A stretch of DNA of 11,289 nt from an uncultured bacterium (GTDB taxonomy: Bacteria > Edwardsbacteria > AC1 > EtOH8), in NCBI GenBank assembly GCA_937958665.1, contig CALGNM010000395.1:1-11289 (forward strand), read 5' to 3'. The notes under the pieces were generated by a model that worked only from the letters and a program-made list of their open reading frames with translations, made no database searches and had not been told where the DNA came from. Shown here piece after piece: positions 1 to 6,458 of the stretch. The stretch's first letter is position 1. Every line of letters begins with the position of its first letter. The position numbers were made by a program, and so were the translations under genes.

Positions 1-45
1 CCACCGAGATCTACACTCTTTCCCTACACGACGCTCTTCCGATCT
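1..45 (+). other. Illumina adapter sequence (artefact)
   Basis: Bases 1-45 match the TruSeq universal (P5-side) adapter, ending in the characteristic CTCTTCCGATCT. This is not biological sequence. The reverse complement of the same oligo closes the window at 11244-11289. Any reading frame crossing base 46, such as the last six codons of the ispG frame, is artificial here. Confidence 0.98.
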
Positions 46-389
46 CCGATATTCCCGGGGTTGATCCTCAGCTTGTCCACCCCGGCCTCCAGGGCCATCA
101 GGGCCAGGCGATGGTCGAAGTGGATGTCGGCCACTAATGGGACTTTGGTCCCCGTCCTGATCCTGGCCAGGGCCAGAGCGGCTGGACGGTCCGGCACCGC
201 CAGGCGGACTATCTGGCAACCAGCCCGCGCCAGCCTATTGATCTGGGCCACAGTGGCTTTAACATCAAGGGGGTCGGTATTGGTCATGGATTGGACGGAC
301 ACCGGGGCGTTACCGCCTATCAAGACATCGCCTACCCTAACCTGCCTGGTTGGGCGGCGGGGGAATATTTTCTTGATATTATCAGCCAT
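46..389 (-). CDS. ispG: 4-hydroxy-3-methylbut-2-enyl diphosphate synthase, N-terminal part (truncated by contig end)
   Basis: IspG (GcpE) converts methylerythritol cyclodiphosphate to HMBPP, the penultimate MEP-pathway step, as a cytosolic 4Fe-4S enzyme. About 114 native residues are visible of a family usually 350-400 long. They cover the start of the TIM-barrel domain and show the family signatures [20 protein letters not shown] and LRINPGNIG. The C-terminal half with the cluster cysteines is beyond the contig end. The frame continues to base 24 only through adapter sequence, which adds a false DRKSVV tail. The ATG at 389 has no clear Shine-Dalgarno sequence, but a promoter sits immediately upstream. 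The gene lies past the rpsA terminator, so it is probably its own transcription unit. Identity is secure; only the extent is limited. Confidence 0.95.
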
Positions 390-397
390 CAGCCGGT

Positions 398-426
398 ATT
401 ATCGCAGATGGGACGCCAAAATGCAA
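398..426 (-). promoter_or_regulatory. Predicted ispG promoter, possibly giving a leaderless mRNA
   Basis: On the minus strand there is TTGCAT (421-426), a 17-nt spacer, then GATAAT (398-403), which is five of six matches to TATAAT. Only 8 nt separate the -10 box from the ispG ATG at 389. Transcription would therefore start at or next to the A of the start codon. This agrees with the absence of a Shine-Dalgarno sequence. The -35 box is weak (3 of 6). Confidence 0.5.
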
Positions 427-490
427 GAGGCAGGTTAGTCCCGGGAAGAGAATCCCCGAAAACGACCGTCTGTCTCCCCCTGAACACATC

Positions 491-528
491 TATAAAAAGA
501 AACCCCTTCCCCGTTGGGGAAGGGGTTT
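491..528 (-). terminator. Intrinsic terminator of the hisC-rpsA cluster
   Basis: A perfect 13-bp inverted repeat (500-512 with 516-528, AAACCCCTTCCCC type) surrounds a 3-nt loop. On the minus strand it is followed by CTTTTTATA (491-499). It lies 13 bp past the rpsA stop codon and isolates rpsA from ispG. Confidence 0.93.
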
Positions 529-541
529 GGGGTTGGTTCCT

Positions 542-2290
542 TTACACCTCAGACGTTCCCTTGTTCTCGCTGATGGCCTCCTTGAGGGCATCCCCGAACG
601 CGGTGCCTGACTCGGCGTTTTTCTTCAGGTAAGCCTTCATCTCCTCGGCCGCCTGGCTGGATTTGAGTATCTTCTGGGACAGGGCTATCCTCCGGTTGGC
701 GGAGTCTATCTCGATGATTTTAAGCTCCAATTCCTCGCCTCCTTTGTAGGCCTCGGATAGTTTTTCCTCGCTGACGCCCTCCAGTTCGGATACCGGAACG
801 AAGCCCTCAAATCCGTGGTCCATGTCCACCAACAGACCCCGCTCCAAGGGGCGGTTGACCTTGCACTTCAGGTCCTGGCCGACCGAGAACTTGCTGCCGA
901 TGTCGGCCCAGGGGTCATCCTCCAGCTGTTTCAGGCCCAAAGAGATCCGGCGGTTGTCCTTGTCGATGTTGGTGACCACCACATCGATCCGGTCGTTCTT
1001 TTTGACCACCTCGCTGGGATGCTTGATCCGCTTGGTCCAGGACATGTCGGAGATGTGGATCAGACCGTCGATGCCCTCGTCCAGCTCCACGAACACCCCA
1101 AAGTTGGTAATATTGCGGACTTTGCCGCTGAGCTTGGTGCCGATGGGATAGCGGTCACCGATGGTGTGCCAGGGATCCGGCTCCAGCTGTCGCAGCCCCA
1201 GGGATATCTTCTGCTCCTCCTTGTCTATCTTCAGCACCATGGCATCAACCTCCTGGCCGATGGAGACCAGCTTGGAGGGATGCTTGACCTGCTTGGTCCA
1301 GGACATCTCGGAGATGTGGATCAGCCCCTCCACCCCCTTCTCCAGCTCGATGAAGGCCCCATAGTCGACTATGGAGACGATCCGGCCCTTGATGGTGGCC
1401 CCCACCGGGAACTTGGTCTCTATGTTTTCCCAGGGGTGGGGGGTCAGTTGCTTGAGGCCCAGGGACACCCGGGATTTCTCGCGGTCGTATTCCAGTATCT
1501 TGACCCGGATCTGCTGTCCCAGCTTGACCAGCTCGGAGGGATGGTTGATCCTTCCCCAGGACATGTCGGTGATATGCAGCAGCCCGTCCAGGCCGCCCAA
1601 GTCGATGAACACCCCAAAGTCGGTGATGTTCTTGACGATGCCCTCCCGGACCTGGCCCTTGTCGATCTCGGCCAGGATGGCGGTGCGCTGCTTGTCGCGC
1701 TCGGCATCCAGCACTGCCCGGCGGGAGACCACTATGTTGCGTCGTTTTTTGTTGATCTTGACGATCTTCAAGGGGACATTCTGGCCCAGCAGGCTGTCCA
1801 TGGTTTCCAGGGGCCGCAGGCCGATCTGGGAGCCCGGCAGGAAGGCGTCCACCCCCATCAGGTCGACGATCAGCCCGCCCTTGATCCGCTTGACCACCTT
1901 GCCCTCCACCTGGGACTGGTTGTCCAGGTACTCCTTGGCCTTGTCCCACACCCTGATAAAGTCGGCCTTGGACTTGGAGAGCACCATCTGGCCCTCCTCG
2001 TTCTCCACCTGCTCCAGGTAGAGCTCCAACACGTCGCCCGGCTTGACGGAATCGGGATCGGGCATCTCCATCAGGGGCACAATGCCCTCCGACTTGAGGC
2101 CGACGTCCACCATCACCGAATCGCCGCTTATCCTCAGCACCTTGCCGGTGATGATCTCACCCTCCTCGAAGTTCTTCTGATGGAAGTACTCGTCCAGCAG
2201 GGCCCGGAACTCTCCTGAATCCTGGGCCTCGTCCTCCGCCAGAAATTCGTCCTTTTCCTCCTCCGGACGGGTTTGCTTGGTTTTTGCCAT
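542..2290 (-). CDS. rpsA: 30S ribosomal protein S1, six S1 domains
   Basis: This is the mRNA-binding ribosomal protein S1, which helps unfold and place mRNA on the 30S subunit. The 582 residues hold six OB-fold S1 repeats at about 43-106, 126-191, 213-280, 297-367, 384-454 and 471-540. Repeats 3-5 are the canonical RNA-binding type (FGVF, GLIHIS, MSW, HPSE, SLGLKQL, PW). Repeats 1-2 are divergent, as expected for the ribosome-docking pair. Repeats 4 and 5 are exactly 87 codons apart and are also similar as DNA (near 1031 and 1292). The N-terminus (10-28) is acidic, and a tail of about 40 residues follows repeat 6. AAGGAG (2302-2307) lies 11 nt before the ATG. The gene closes the leftward cluster. 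Length and domain count are those of a full Gram-negative-type S1. Confidence 0.98.
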   Translation of the reverse strand: MAKTKQTRPEEEKDEFLAEDEAQDSGEFRALLDEYFHQKNFEEGEIITGKVLRISGDSVMVDVGLKSEGIVPLMEMPDPDSVKPGDVLELYLEQVENEEGQMVLSKSKADFIRVWDKAKEYLDNQSQVEGKVVKRIKGGLIVDLMGVDAFLPGSQIGLRPLETMDSLLGQNVPLKIVKINKKRRNIVVSRRAVLDAERDKQRTAILAEIDKGQVREGIVKNITDFGVFIDLGGLDGLLHITDMSWGRINHPSELVKLGQQIRVKILEYDREKSRVSLGLKQLTPHPWENIETKFPVGATIKGRIVSIVDYGAFIELEKGVEGLIHISEMSWTKQVKHPSKLVSIGQEVDAMVLKIDKEEQKISLGLRQLEPDPWHTIGDRYPIGTKLSGKVRNITNFGVFVELDEGIDGLIHISDMSWTKRIKHPSEVVKKNDRIDVVVTNIDKDNRRISLGLKQLEDDPWADIGSKFSVGQDLKCKVNRPLERGLLVDMDHGFEGFVPVSELEGVSEEKLSEAYKGGEELELKIIEIDSANRRIALSQKILKSSQAAEEMKAYLKKNAESGTAFGDALKEAISENKGTSEV

Positions 2291-2381
2291 GTTTTGTGTT
2301 TCTCCTTTTGGTATAGAATAGGCCGACCAATGCCAGCCTTAAATCCCATTGATATAAACCGACCTGGTTAACGGGCCGGAC
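2291..2381 (-). promoter_or_regulatory. Leader between ispH and rpsA
   Basis: This 91-nt gap is the only real spacing in the hisC-rpsA cluster. It holds the rpsA ribosome binding site (AAAAGGAGA, 2301-2309). Just past the ispH stop a 6-bp inverted repeat (2373-2378 with 2389-2394) has no T-run. A TATTCT that could be a -10 box lacks a good -35 partner. An extra promoter or translational control of rpsA here is possible but not shown. Confidence 0.4.
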
Positions 2382-3227
2382 TTACGCTCGGCCCTTGGTT
2401 CTGGTCAGGTCCCGGATCCGCTCCACCACCTTCTTCACCAGCGAGTCTGGAGTGGAAGCTCCGGCGGTGACCCCGGCCAGCCTGGCCCCCTTGAACCAGG
2501 AGGCCTTCAGCTCCATTTCAGTCTCCAGATGATAGGTGGGCTTGCCCACCTTGCGGCACAGTTCGGCCAAGCGAGAGGTGTTGGCCGAGTTCCTCCCCCC
2601 CACCACGATCATCAGGTCGGCCCGCTTGGCCAGCTGCATGGTATCCTGCTGGCGGACCTGGGTGGCCTGACAGATGGTGTTTATCAGGTGCAGGTCCTCG
2701 GTCCGGGAGCTCAGATAGTTGATGGCCTTGACGAAATCTTCGGTGGATAGGGTGGTCTGGGCCAGCACCCCCACCCGGCGCCCCACCCGGGCCACCCGGC
2801 GGTTGAAGACCAGCGATTCCGGGCCGGCGTAGCCCCGCAGGGCGATGACTTCGGGATGACGCCGTTCCCCCACAATAATCACCTGACGTCCTTCGCCGTG
2901 AAGGCAGGCGGCCGCCCGCTGGGCCTTGGTGACGAACGGGCAGGTGGCATCCACCACCTTCAGACTCTGGCGCGTCCACAGGTCTTTGAGCACCTGGGGA
3001 TGGATGCCGTGGGAGCGGATGATGACCGTGCCTTTCCTGGCTTGGGAGGGCTTCTCGATCGTTTTTACCCCCCACGATTCCAGATCATTGACCACCTGGG
3101 GGTTGTGGATGATGGGTCCCAGGGTGTAGACCGGACCCCGCTTATGGGATGCGGTCTCGTAGGCCAATTTGACCGCCCGCTTCACCCCGAAGCAGAACCC
3201 GGCCCTCTTGGCCACCTCAATCCTCAT
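2382..3227 (-). CDS. ispH: 4-hydroxy-3-methylbut-2-enyl diphosphate reductase (LytB)
   Basis: IspH reduces HMBPP to isopentenyl and dimethylallyl diphosphate, the last MEP-pathway step, using a 4Fe-4S cluster. The three cluster cysteines are present: C12 (AGFCFGV), C96 (DATCPFV) and C186 (NTICQATQVRQQ). Substrate-site residues are also in place: H41 (IIHNPQ), H73 (RSHGI), H124 and E126 (RRHPEV), a Thr pair at 158-159, S214/N216 (GGRNSANTSRL) and S258 (TAGASTP). The length of 281 residues is normal for the short bacterial form without an S1 fusion. The start overlaps the 3' end of plsC by 11 nt, and AAGG lies 6 nt before the ATG. This suggests translational coupling. The ispH-rpsA order is a widespread arrangement; in some Firmicutes the two are fused. 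Confidence 0.98.
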   Translation of the reverse strand: MRIEVAKRAGFCFGVKRAVKLAYETASHKRGPVYTLGPIIHNPQVVNDLESWGVKTIEKPSQARKGTVIIRSHGIHPQVLKDLWTRQSLKVVDATCPFVTKAQRAAACLHGEGRQVIIVGERRHPEVIALRGYAGPESLVFNRRVARVGRRVGVLAQTTLSTEDFVKAINYLSSRTEDLHLINTICQATQVRQQDTMQLAKRADLMIVVGGRNSANTSRLAELCRKVGKPTYHLETEMELKASWFKGARLAGVTAGASTPDSLVKKVVERIRDLTRTKGRA

Positions 3228-3858
3228 TTTTTGCCTTCAATCTGATTATCCGGTCCATCACCAGGCGGCTGATCTCCTGATATCCGTCCTTGTCATCGGG
3301 ATAACGGGCCAGCGTCTCCGGAGTCACCGGCGAGCCGAACCGGACCAATAAACATTGCCGGCCGCTTAGGATGTCGGCCAATTTGCGGTTGGTGCCCTCG
3401 ATGTAGGCCGGCACTACCGGCACCAACATCCGCCGGGCTATCATACCCACCCCCGGCTTGGGCGGCAGGAAATCTTCGGTCCGGCTGCGGGTGCCCTCGG
3501 GGAACATCACCATCGCCAGGCCCTGCTCCAGCCTCCGCATTATCATCTTGACCGCCGCGGCATCGCCCCCCTGACGGCGCAGGGGCATGGCGTTCAGCGA
3601 GGTAATCAGCCAGCGCAGGGGCAGAAACCGGAACAGCTCCTGCTTGGCGACGAAGCCCACCTCCCGGTGGACGGCCGTGCCCAGGAAGGGGGGATCAATC
3701 AGATTGATGTGGTTGGAGGCAATGATGCACGGCCCCTCAGGGGGGACCTGCCTCCATCCATAGACCCGGCGCCCCAGAGCCTGGTTTAAAATCAGGTTGG
3801 TAGCGTGCCACACCATCCGGTAAAAGCGGGACCGGAACGCCCGGCTCTCCCAAATCAT
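3217..3858 (-). CDS. plsC: 1-acyl-sn-glycerol-3-phosphate acyltransferase
   Basis: PlsC-family enzymes acylate lysophosphatidic acid to phosphatidic acid at the inner face of the membrane, feeding phospholipid synthesis. The 213-residue protein has the catalytic NHxxxxD motif at 49-55 (NHINLID), the substrate-binding FPEGTRS at 119-125, an MPLRR block at 91-95 corresponding to motif II, and VPVVPAYIEGT at 146-156. The N-terminal 30 residues are amphipathic and probably membrane-associated rather than a cleaved signal. The start ATG overlaps the cmk stop in an ATGA, so the two are very likely coupled. The stop lies inside ispH. The fatty-acid substrate cannot be told from sequence. Family assignment is strong; the exact acceptor is inferred. 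Confidence 0.93.
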   Translation of the reverse strand: MIWESRAFRSRFYRMVWHATNLILNQALGRRVYGWRQVPPEGPCIIASNHINLIDPPFLGTAVHREVGFVAKQELFRFLPLRWLITSLNAMPLRRQGGDAAAVKMIMRRLEQGLAMVMFPEGTRSRTEDFLPPKPGVGMIARRMLVPVVPAYIEGTNRKLADILSGRQCLLVRFGSPVTPETLARYPDDKDGYQEISRLVMDRIIRLKAKNED

Positions 3859-4535
3859 CTGTCCCGGGACTTTTCCCGGACCGCCTCCAACACCATCTCC
3901 ACCTGCTGTTCGATGGTCAGAGCCGAAGTGTCGATAACCAACGAGCCGGGGGCTTGGGTCAGCGGGCTGTCGGCCCGCCGGCTGTCCTGGGCATCACGCT
4001 CGGCAATCTGGGCCTCCAGCTGCCCCAAACCGCACTCGATCCCCTGGGCCTTCAGCTCTTCCCTCCGGCGCATCGCCCGCTGGGCGATGCTGGCCTTCAT
4101 GAATACCTTGACCTCGGCATCCGGGAATACCACGGTGGTGATATCCCGGCCCTCCATCACCACCCCTCCCTGGCGCCCCATTTCCTGCTGGAGGCTGACC
4201 AGCCGGCGGCGGACCGCCGGCAGAGCCGAAATATCGGAGGCCGCCTTGGACATCTCGGGAGTGCGGATCTCCCGGCTGACGTCATTCCCATCCAGCATGG
4301 TCCGGATGCCTTCGGAGGTTGGTTCCTGGGTTATGACGGTGGCTGCCAGCATCCGGGATATGGCGGCCGGATCATCCAGCGGCACACCTTCCCGGGCGGC
4401 CTTCAACGCCACGGCCCGGTACATGGCTCCGGTGTCTATGTAGAGGTAGCCCAGCTTCTGGGCCACCAGCTTGGCGGTGGTGCTTTTCCCGGAGGCCGCC
4501 GGCCCATCGATTGCTATCACCAACCCCCGGCTCAT
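3855..4535 (-). CDS. cmk: Cytidylate kinase
   Basis: Cmk phosphorylates CMP and dCMP with ATP, recycling nucleotides from RNA and lipid turnover. The 226 residues show the P-loop GPAASGKST at 11-19, the LYIDTGAMYRA block at 31-41, VMEGRDITTVVFPDA at 126-140 with the CMP-binding GRD, and the lid-region RDAQDSRR at 180-187. All are typical of bacterial type-I CMP kinases. The start is 1 nt after the hisC stop (TAG-G-ATG), and the end overlaps plsC by 4 nt. No strong Shine-Dalgarno sequence precedes it, which fits translation by coupling to hisC. The cmk-plsC-ispH-rpsA order recurs in many bacteria. Confidence 0.97.
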   Translation of the reverse strand: MSRGLVIAIDGPAASGKSTTAKLVAQKLGYLYIDTGAMYRAVALKAAREGVPLDDPAAISRMLAATVITQEPTSEGIRTMLDGNDVSREIRTPEMSKAASDISALPAVRRRLVSLQQEMGRQGGVVMEGRDITTVVFPDAEVKVFMKASIAQRAMRRREELKAQGIECGLGQLEAQIAERDAQDSRRADSPLTQAPGSLVIDTSALTIEQQVEMVLEAVREKSRDR

Positions 4536-4536
4536 C

Positions 4537-5646
4537 CTATGCCAGCTTTTTGGTCTCTTTGACCACCTTCTTCAGGCAGGACACCAGCTTCTTGTTCTGC
4601 CGCTGGGTCCCGATGGTGACCCGGAGGGCGGTTGGCATCCCGTAGTTCTTCACCGGACGGACTATCACCCCCCGCTTCTGCAGGCGGGTGAAGGTCTCCG
4701 TGGAGTCAACTTTAGGATCGATCAGAATGAAGTTGCCCTCGGAGGGAACATACATCAGCTTCATCTTTTCAAATTGCCGGTAGAGGAAGGCCTTGCCCTC
4801 GTCATTGATATGTCGGCTGTGCTCCAGATGCTTGGCATCGTCCAGGGCGGCCAGGCAGCCGGCCTGCGAAAGGAGGCCGATGTTGAACGGAAGTCGCACC
4901 TTGCGGACCGAGGCGATCAGCTCCGGATGTCCAATGCCATAACCCACCCTCAAGCCGGCCAGGCCGTAGATCTTGGAGAAGGTGTGCAGGATGATGATGT
5001 TGGAGTGGTCCCTCAGCAGCTCCAGGCTGCGGGGGAAATCGCCCCGGGTGATATACTCGGAGTAGGCCTCATCCAGGATGACCACACAGCTGAGAGGAAC
5101 CGATCCCAAGAAAGACTTAAGCTGATCGTGCTTGACCATGGTGCCGCTGGGGTTGTTGGGGTTGGCGATGTAGACCACCTTGGTCTGGGAGGTGACGGCT
5201 TGGGCCATGGCCTCCAGGTCGTGGGTATAATCCTTCAGCGGCACCTCCACCAGTTCGGCATCAGCCATCTTGGCGGCGATCTTGCCCATCACGAATGACT
5301 GCTGGGCCATCACCACCCTGTCCCCCGGCGCCACGAAGGTCTTGAATATGTACTCGATGATGTCCACTGAACCATTGCCAAAAATCAGTTGGTCCTCGGA
5401 AACACCCAGGCGCTCGGCCAGCTTCTTGCCCAGGGCGTAGCACCCATCGTCCGGGTAAAGGTTAACCTCCTTCAGGGCCTTGCGGATAGCCCTGATGGCC
5501 AGCTTTGACGGTCCCAGGGGATTCTCATTGGAGGCCAATTTGATTATCCGGCCCTTGATGCCCAACTCTCGACGCACCTCATCCACCGGCTTTCCCGGGA
5601 CATAGGGGCTTATCGACCCGATATTGGCCCTTGGCTGGGGAATCAT
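4537..5646 (-). CDS. hisC: Histidinol-phosphate aminotransferase family, PLP-dependent
   Basis: This is a fold-type I aminotransferase of the HisC subfamily, which transaminates imidazole-acetol phosphate with glutamate in histidine synthesis. I start it at ATG 5646 (369 aa). The GTG at 5658 would add four residues but overlaps the AAGGGG ribosome binding site, whereas the ATG is spaced about 8-11 nt from it. Numbered from the ATG: the SNENPLGP substrate loop at 39-46, ANPNNPSGT at 161-169, LDEAYSEY at 191-198, the PLP lysine K225 in HTFSKIYGLAG, R233 (LRVGYG) and R342 (LRVTIG), which binds the substrate carboxylate. No other his genes are nearby. It heads the cmk cluster. In several bacteria a HisC-like enzyme in this position sits with aromatic genes, so a role with imidazole-acetol phosphate, prephenate or phenylpyruvate is open. 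Confidence 0.9.
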   Translation of the reverse strand: MIPQPRANIGSISPYVPGKPVDEVRRELGIKGRIIKLASNENPLGPSKLAIRAIRKALKEVNLYPDDGCYALGKKLAERLGVSEDQLIFGNGSVDIIEYIFKTFVAPGDRVVMAQQSFVMGKIAAKMADAELVEVPLKDYTHDLEAMAQAVTSQTKVVYIANPNNPSGTMVKHDQLKSFLGSVPLSCVVILDEAYSEYITRGDFPRSLELLRDHSNIIILHTFSKIYGLAGLRVGYGIGHPELIASVRKVRLPFNIGLLSQAGCLAALDDAKHLEHSRHINDEGKAFLYRQFEKMKLMYVPSEGNFILIDPKVDSTETFTRLQKRGVIVRPVKNYGMPTALRVTIGTQRQNKKLVSCLKKVVKETKKLA

Positions 5647-5691
5647 AAACTTATCCACCCCTTTGGTTATCTTGAATTGAAACGAAATTGA

Positions 5692-5720
5692 ATTATAACA
5701 TAAAAAAACATTGAAATCAA
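5692..5720 (-). promoter_or_regulatory. Promoter of the hisC-cmk-plsC-ispH cluster
   Basis: On the minus strand TTGATT (5715-5720) is separated by exactly 17 nt from a perfect TATAAT (5692-5697). The expected start near 5685 gives a leader of about 40 nt to the hisC ATG, which contains its ribosome binding site. The surrounding AT-richness makes chance TATAAT matches common, but the -35 match and the spacing support this one. Confidence 0.7.
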
Positions 5721-5828
5721 TTGCAAATGTTTAACTTATTTATACTTATGATGATATTTCCAAAATATAATATATTAATTAAATTATAATGATATTTGAT
5801 ATGATTATTAATTTTGTTTATTTTTCTA

Positions 5829-5857
5829 TTGACATTATTAATTATTTTTGTTATAAT
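5829..5857 (+). promoter_or_regulatory. Exact-consensus promoter of the DUF2089-DUF4097 operon
   Basis: TTGACA (5829-5834), a 17-nt spacer and TATAAT (5852-5857) match the sigma70 consensus at all twelve bases with optimal spacing. AT-rich DNA upstream could act as an UP element. The start would be near 5864, leaving a leader of about 220 nt before the DUF2089 gene. The leader includes a 6-bp hairpin (5930-5943, ACCACC/GGTGGT) and is antisense to the small minus-strand frame at 5872-6036. Confidence 0.85.
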
Positions 5858-5871
5858 TCCATCAATAATTA

Positions 5872-6036
5872 TCAGGCAACAATTAAGCAAGGCATACAAA
5901 TGAAAATTGACAAAACGGCAACGCCTGCTACCACCAAGGTGGTTATTGATTGCTGGCACAGCCTTTCTTCCAATGGTGAAGAGATGCTTTCCCAAATATT
6001 GAGGCTTCCGCCATATTGTTTCTGCCCATAGTTCAT
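5872..6036 (-). CDS. Small hypothetical membrane peptide (54 aa)
   Basis: I do not recognise a family. A minus-strand frame starts at ATG 6036, preceded by GGAGGGGG (6044-6051) at 7-nt spacing, one of the strongest ribosome binding sites in the window. The 54 residues have a polar N-terminal half (about 1-29, including NIWESISSPLEERL). One hydrophobic segment of about 24 residues then runs to the C-terminus, beginning SITTLVVAGVAVLS, with cysteines at 27, 47 and 50. This predicts a single-pass membrane peptide. It lies entirely antisense to the predicted leader from the promoter at 5829-5857, and diverges from the DUF2089 gene 50 bp away. I found no convincing promoter for it. It could be a real small protein, a type I toxin-like peptide under antisense control, or a chance frame. 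The plus-strand alternative (5900-6031) has a weaker ribosome binding site. Confidence 0.45.
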   Translation of the reverse strand: MNYGQKQYGGSLNIWESISSPLEERLCQQSITTLVVAGVAVLSIFICMPCLIVA

Positions 6037-6085
6037 ATTCAGACCCCCTCCGACGTAAAACGATATTTATTTAGGAGCAGCTACA

Positions 6086-6457
6086 ATGCCTAAAAAAACG
6101 CCCCACACCTGTCCCTCATGCAGCGGACCCCTCTATGTTTCGGAGCTCAAATGCCCCGAATGCTCCACGGCGGTACGCGGCGAGTATCATCCCTCGCCTT
6201 TGGGAAACTTGACCGAGGAGCAGCTGGAGTTCGCCCGGACCTTCATCCTGTCCCGCGGCAATATCAAAGAGGTGGAGAGCCGGCTGGGCATCTCCTACCC
6301 TACGGTCAGGAACAGGCTGGACGAACTGATCCGGTCAATCTCGGAACAGCCGGCCAATAACAAAACCCCCGCCGAAATACTGGATGCGCTGGAGGCCGGC
6401 ACCATAACCGCCCTCCAGGCGGCTGAAATGTTGAAAAACATCCAACGAGGAGAATAA
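6086..6457 (+). CDS. DUF2089 family zinc-ribbon / helix-turn-helix protein
   Basis: This is a 123-residue DUF2089 protein with three parts. An N-terminal zinc ribbon has C9, C12, C23 and C26 (CPSC and CPEC). A helix-turn-helix block at about 57-84 contains RGNIKEVESRLGISYPTVRN. A C-terminal SHOCT-like helical module lies at 96-119 (EILDALEAGTITALQAAEML). Zinc ribbon plus HTH suggests DNA binding, so it is the likely regulator of the operon it heads; this is inference, as the family's function is poorly defined. AGGAG (6073-6077) sits 8 nt before the ATG. The stop is 1 nt before the next start, implying coupling. The same C-terminal module in three downstream proteins suggests it could sense or bind them. 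Confidence 0.88.
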   Translation: MPKKTPHTCPSCSGPLYVSELKCPECSTAVRGEYHPSPLGNLTEEQLEFARTFILSRGNIKEVESRLGISYPTVRNRLDELIRSISEQPANNKTPAEILDALEAGTITALQAAEMLKNIQRGE

Positions 6458-6458
6458 G

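Larger units (their letters stand above)
5690..5870. other. AT-rich divergent control region
   Basis: This block is strongly AT-rich, unlike the GC-rich genes on both sides. It holds two back-to-back promoters whose -35 boxes are about 108 bp apart. It has A/T runs likely to bend DNA, a direct repeat ATGATATTT (5751-5759 and 5789-5797), and the palindromes TTAATTAA (5775-5782) and ATTATAAT (5783-5790). Open frames here are low-complexity translations of AT-rich DNA. I read it as regulatory DNA. An operator function for the repeats is only a possibility. Confidence 0.6.

Noticed and set aside
1031-1330. Direct DNA repeats within rpsA (261 bp apart)
   Set aside because: Explained by homologous S1 domains encoded 87 codons apart, not a mobile or regulatory repeat.
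815-2218. 467-codon open frame on the plus strand, opposite rpsA
   Set aside because: It is the mirror of the S1 gene; the low-complexity L/V/G/H/D/Q composition reflects the antisense of a GC-rich gene, and no ribosome binding site or family motif is seen.
2373-2394. GGGCCG...CGGCCC inverted repeat at the ispH stop as a terminator
   Set aside because: Only a 6-bp stem, overlapping the coding end, with no T-run on the minus strand.
5717-5995. Minus-strand 92-codon frame beginning with TTG
   Set aside because: No ribosome binding site, an Asn/Ile-rich low-complexity tail, and overlap with the better-supported frame at 5872-6036.
5789-6031. Plus-strand 80-codon frame through the AT-rich region
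   Set aside because: Its first half spans the promoter boxes and is a low-complexity translation of AT-rich DNA. The internal ATG at 5900 (43 codons, weak AAGG site) is possible as a leader peptide but weaker than the minus-strand 54-codon frame.
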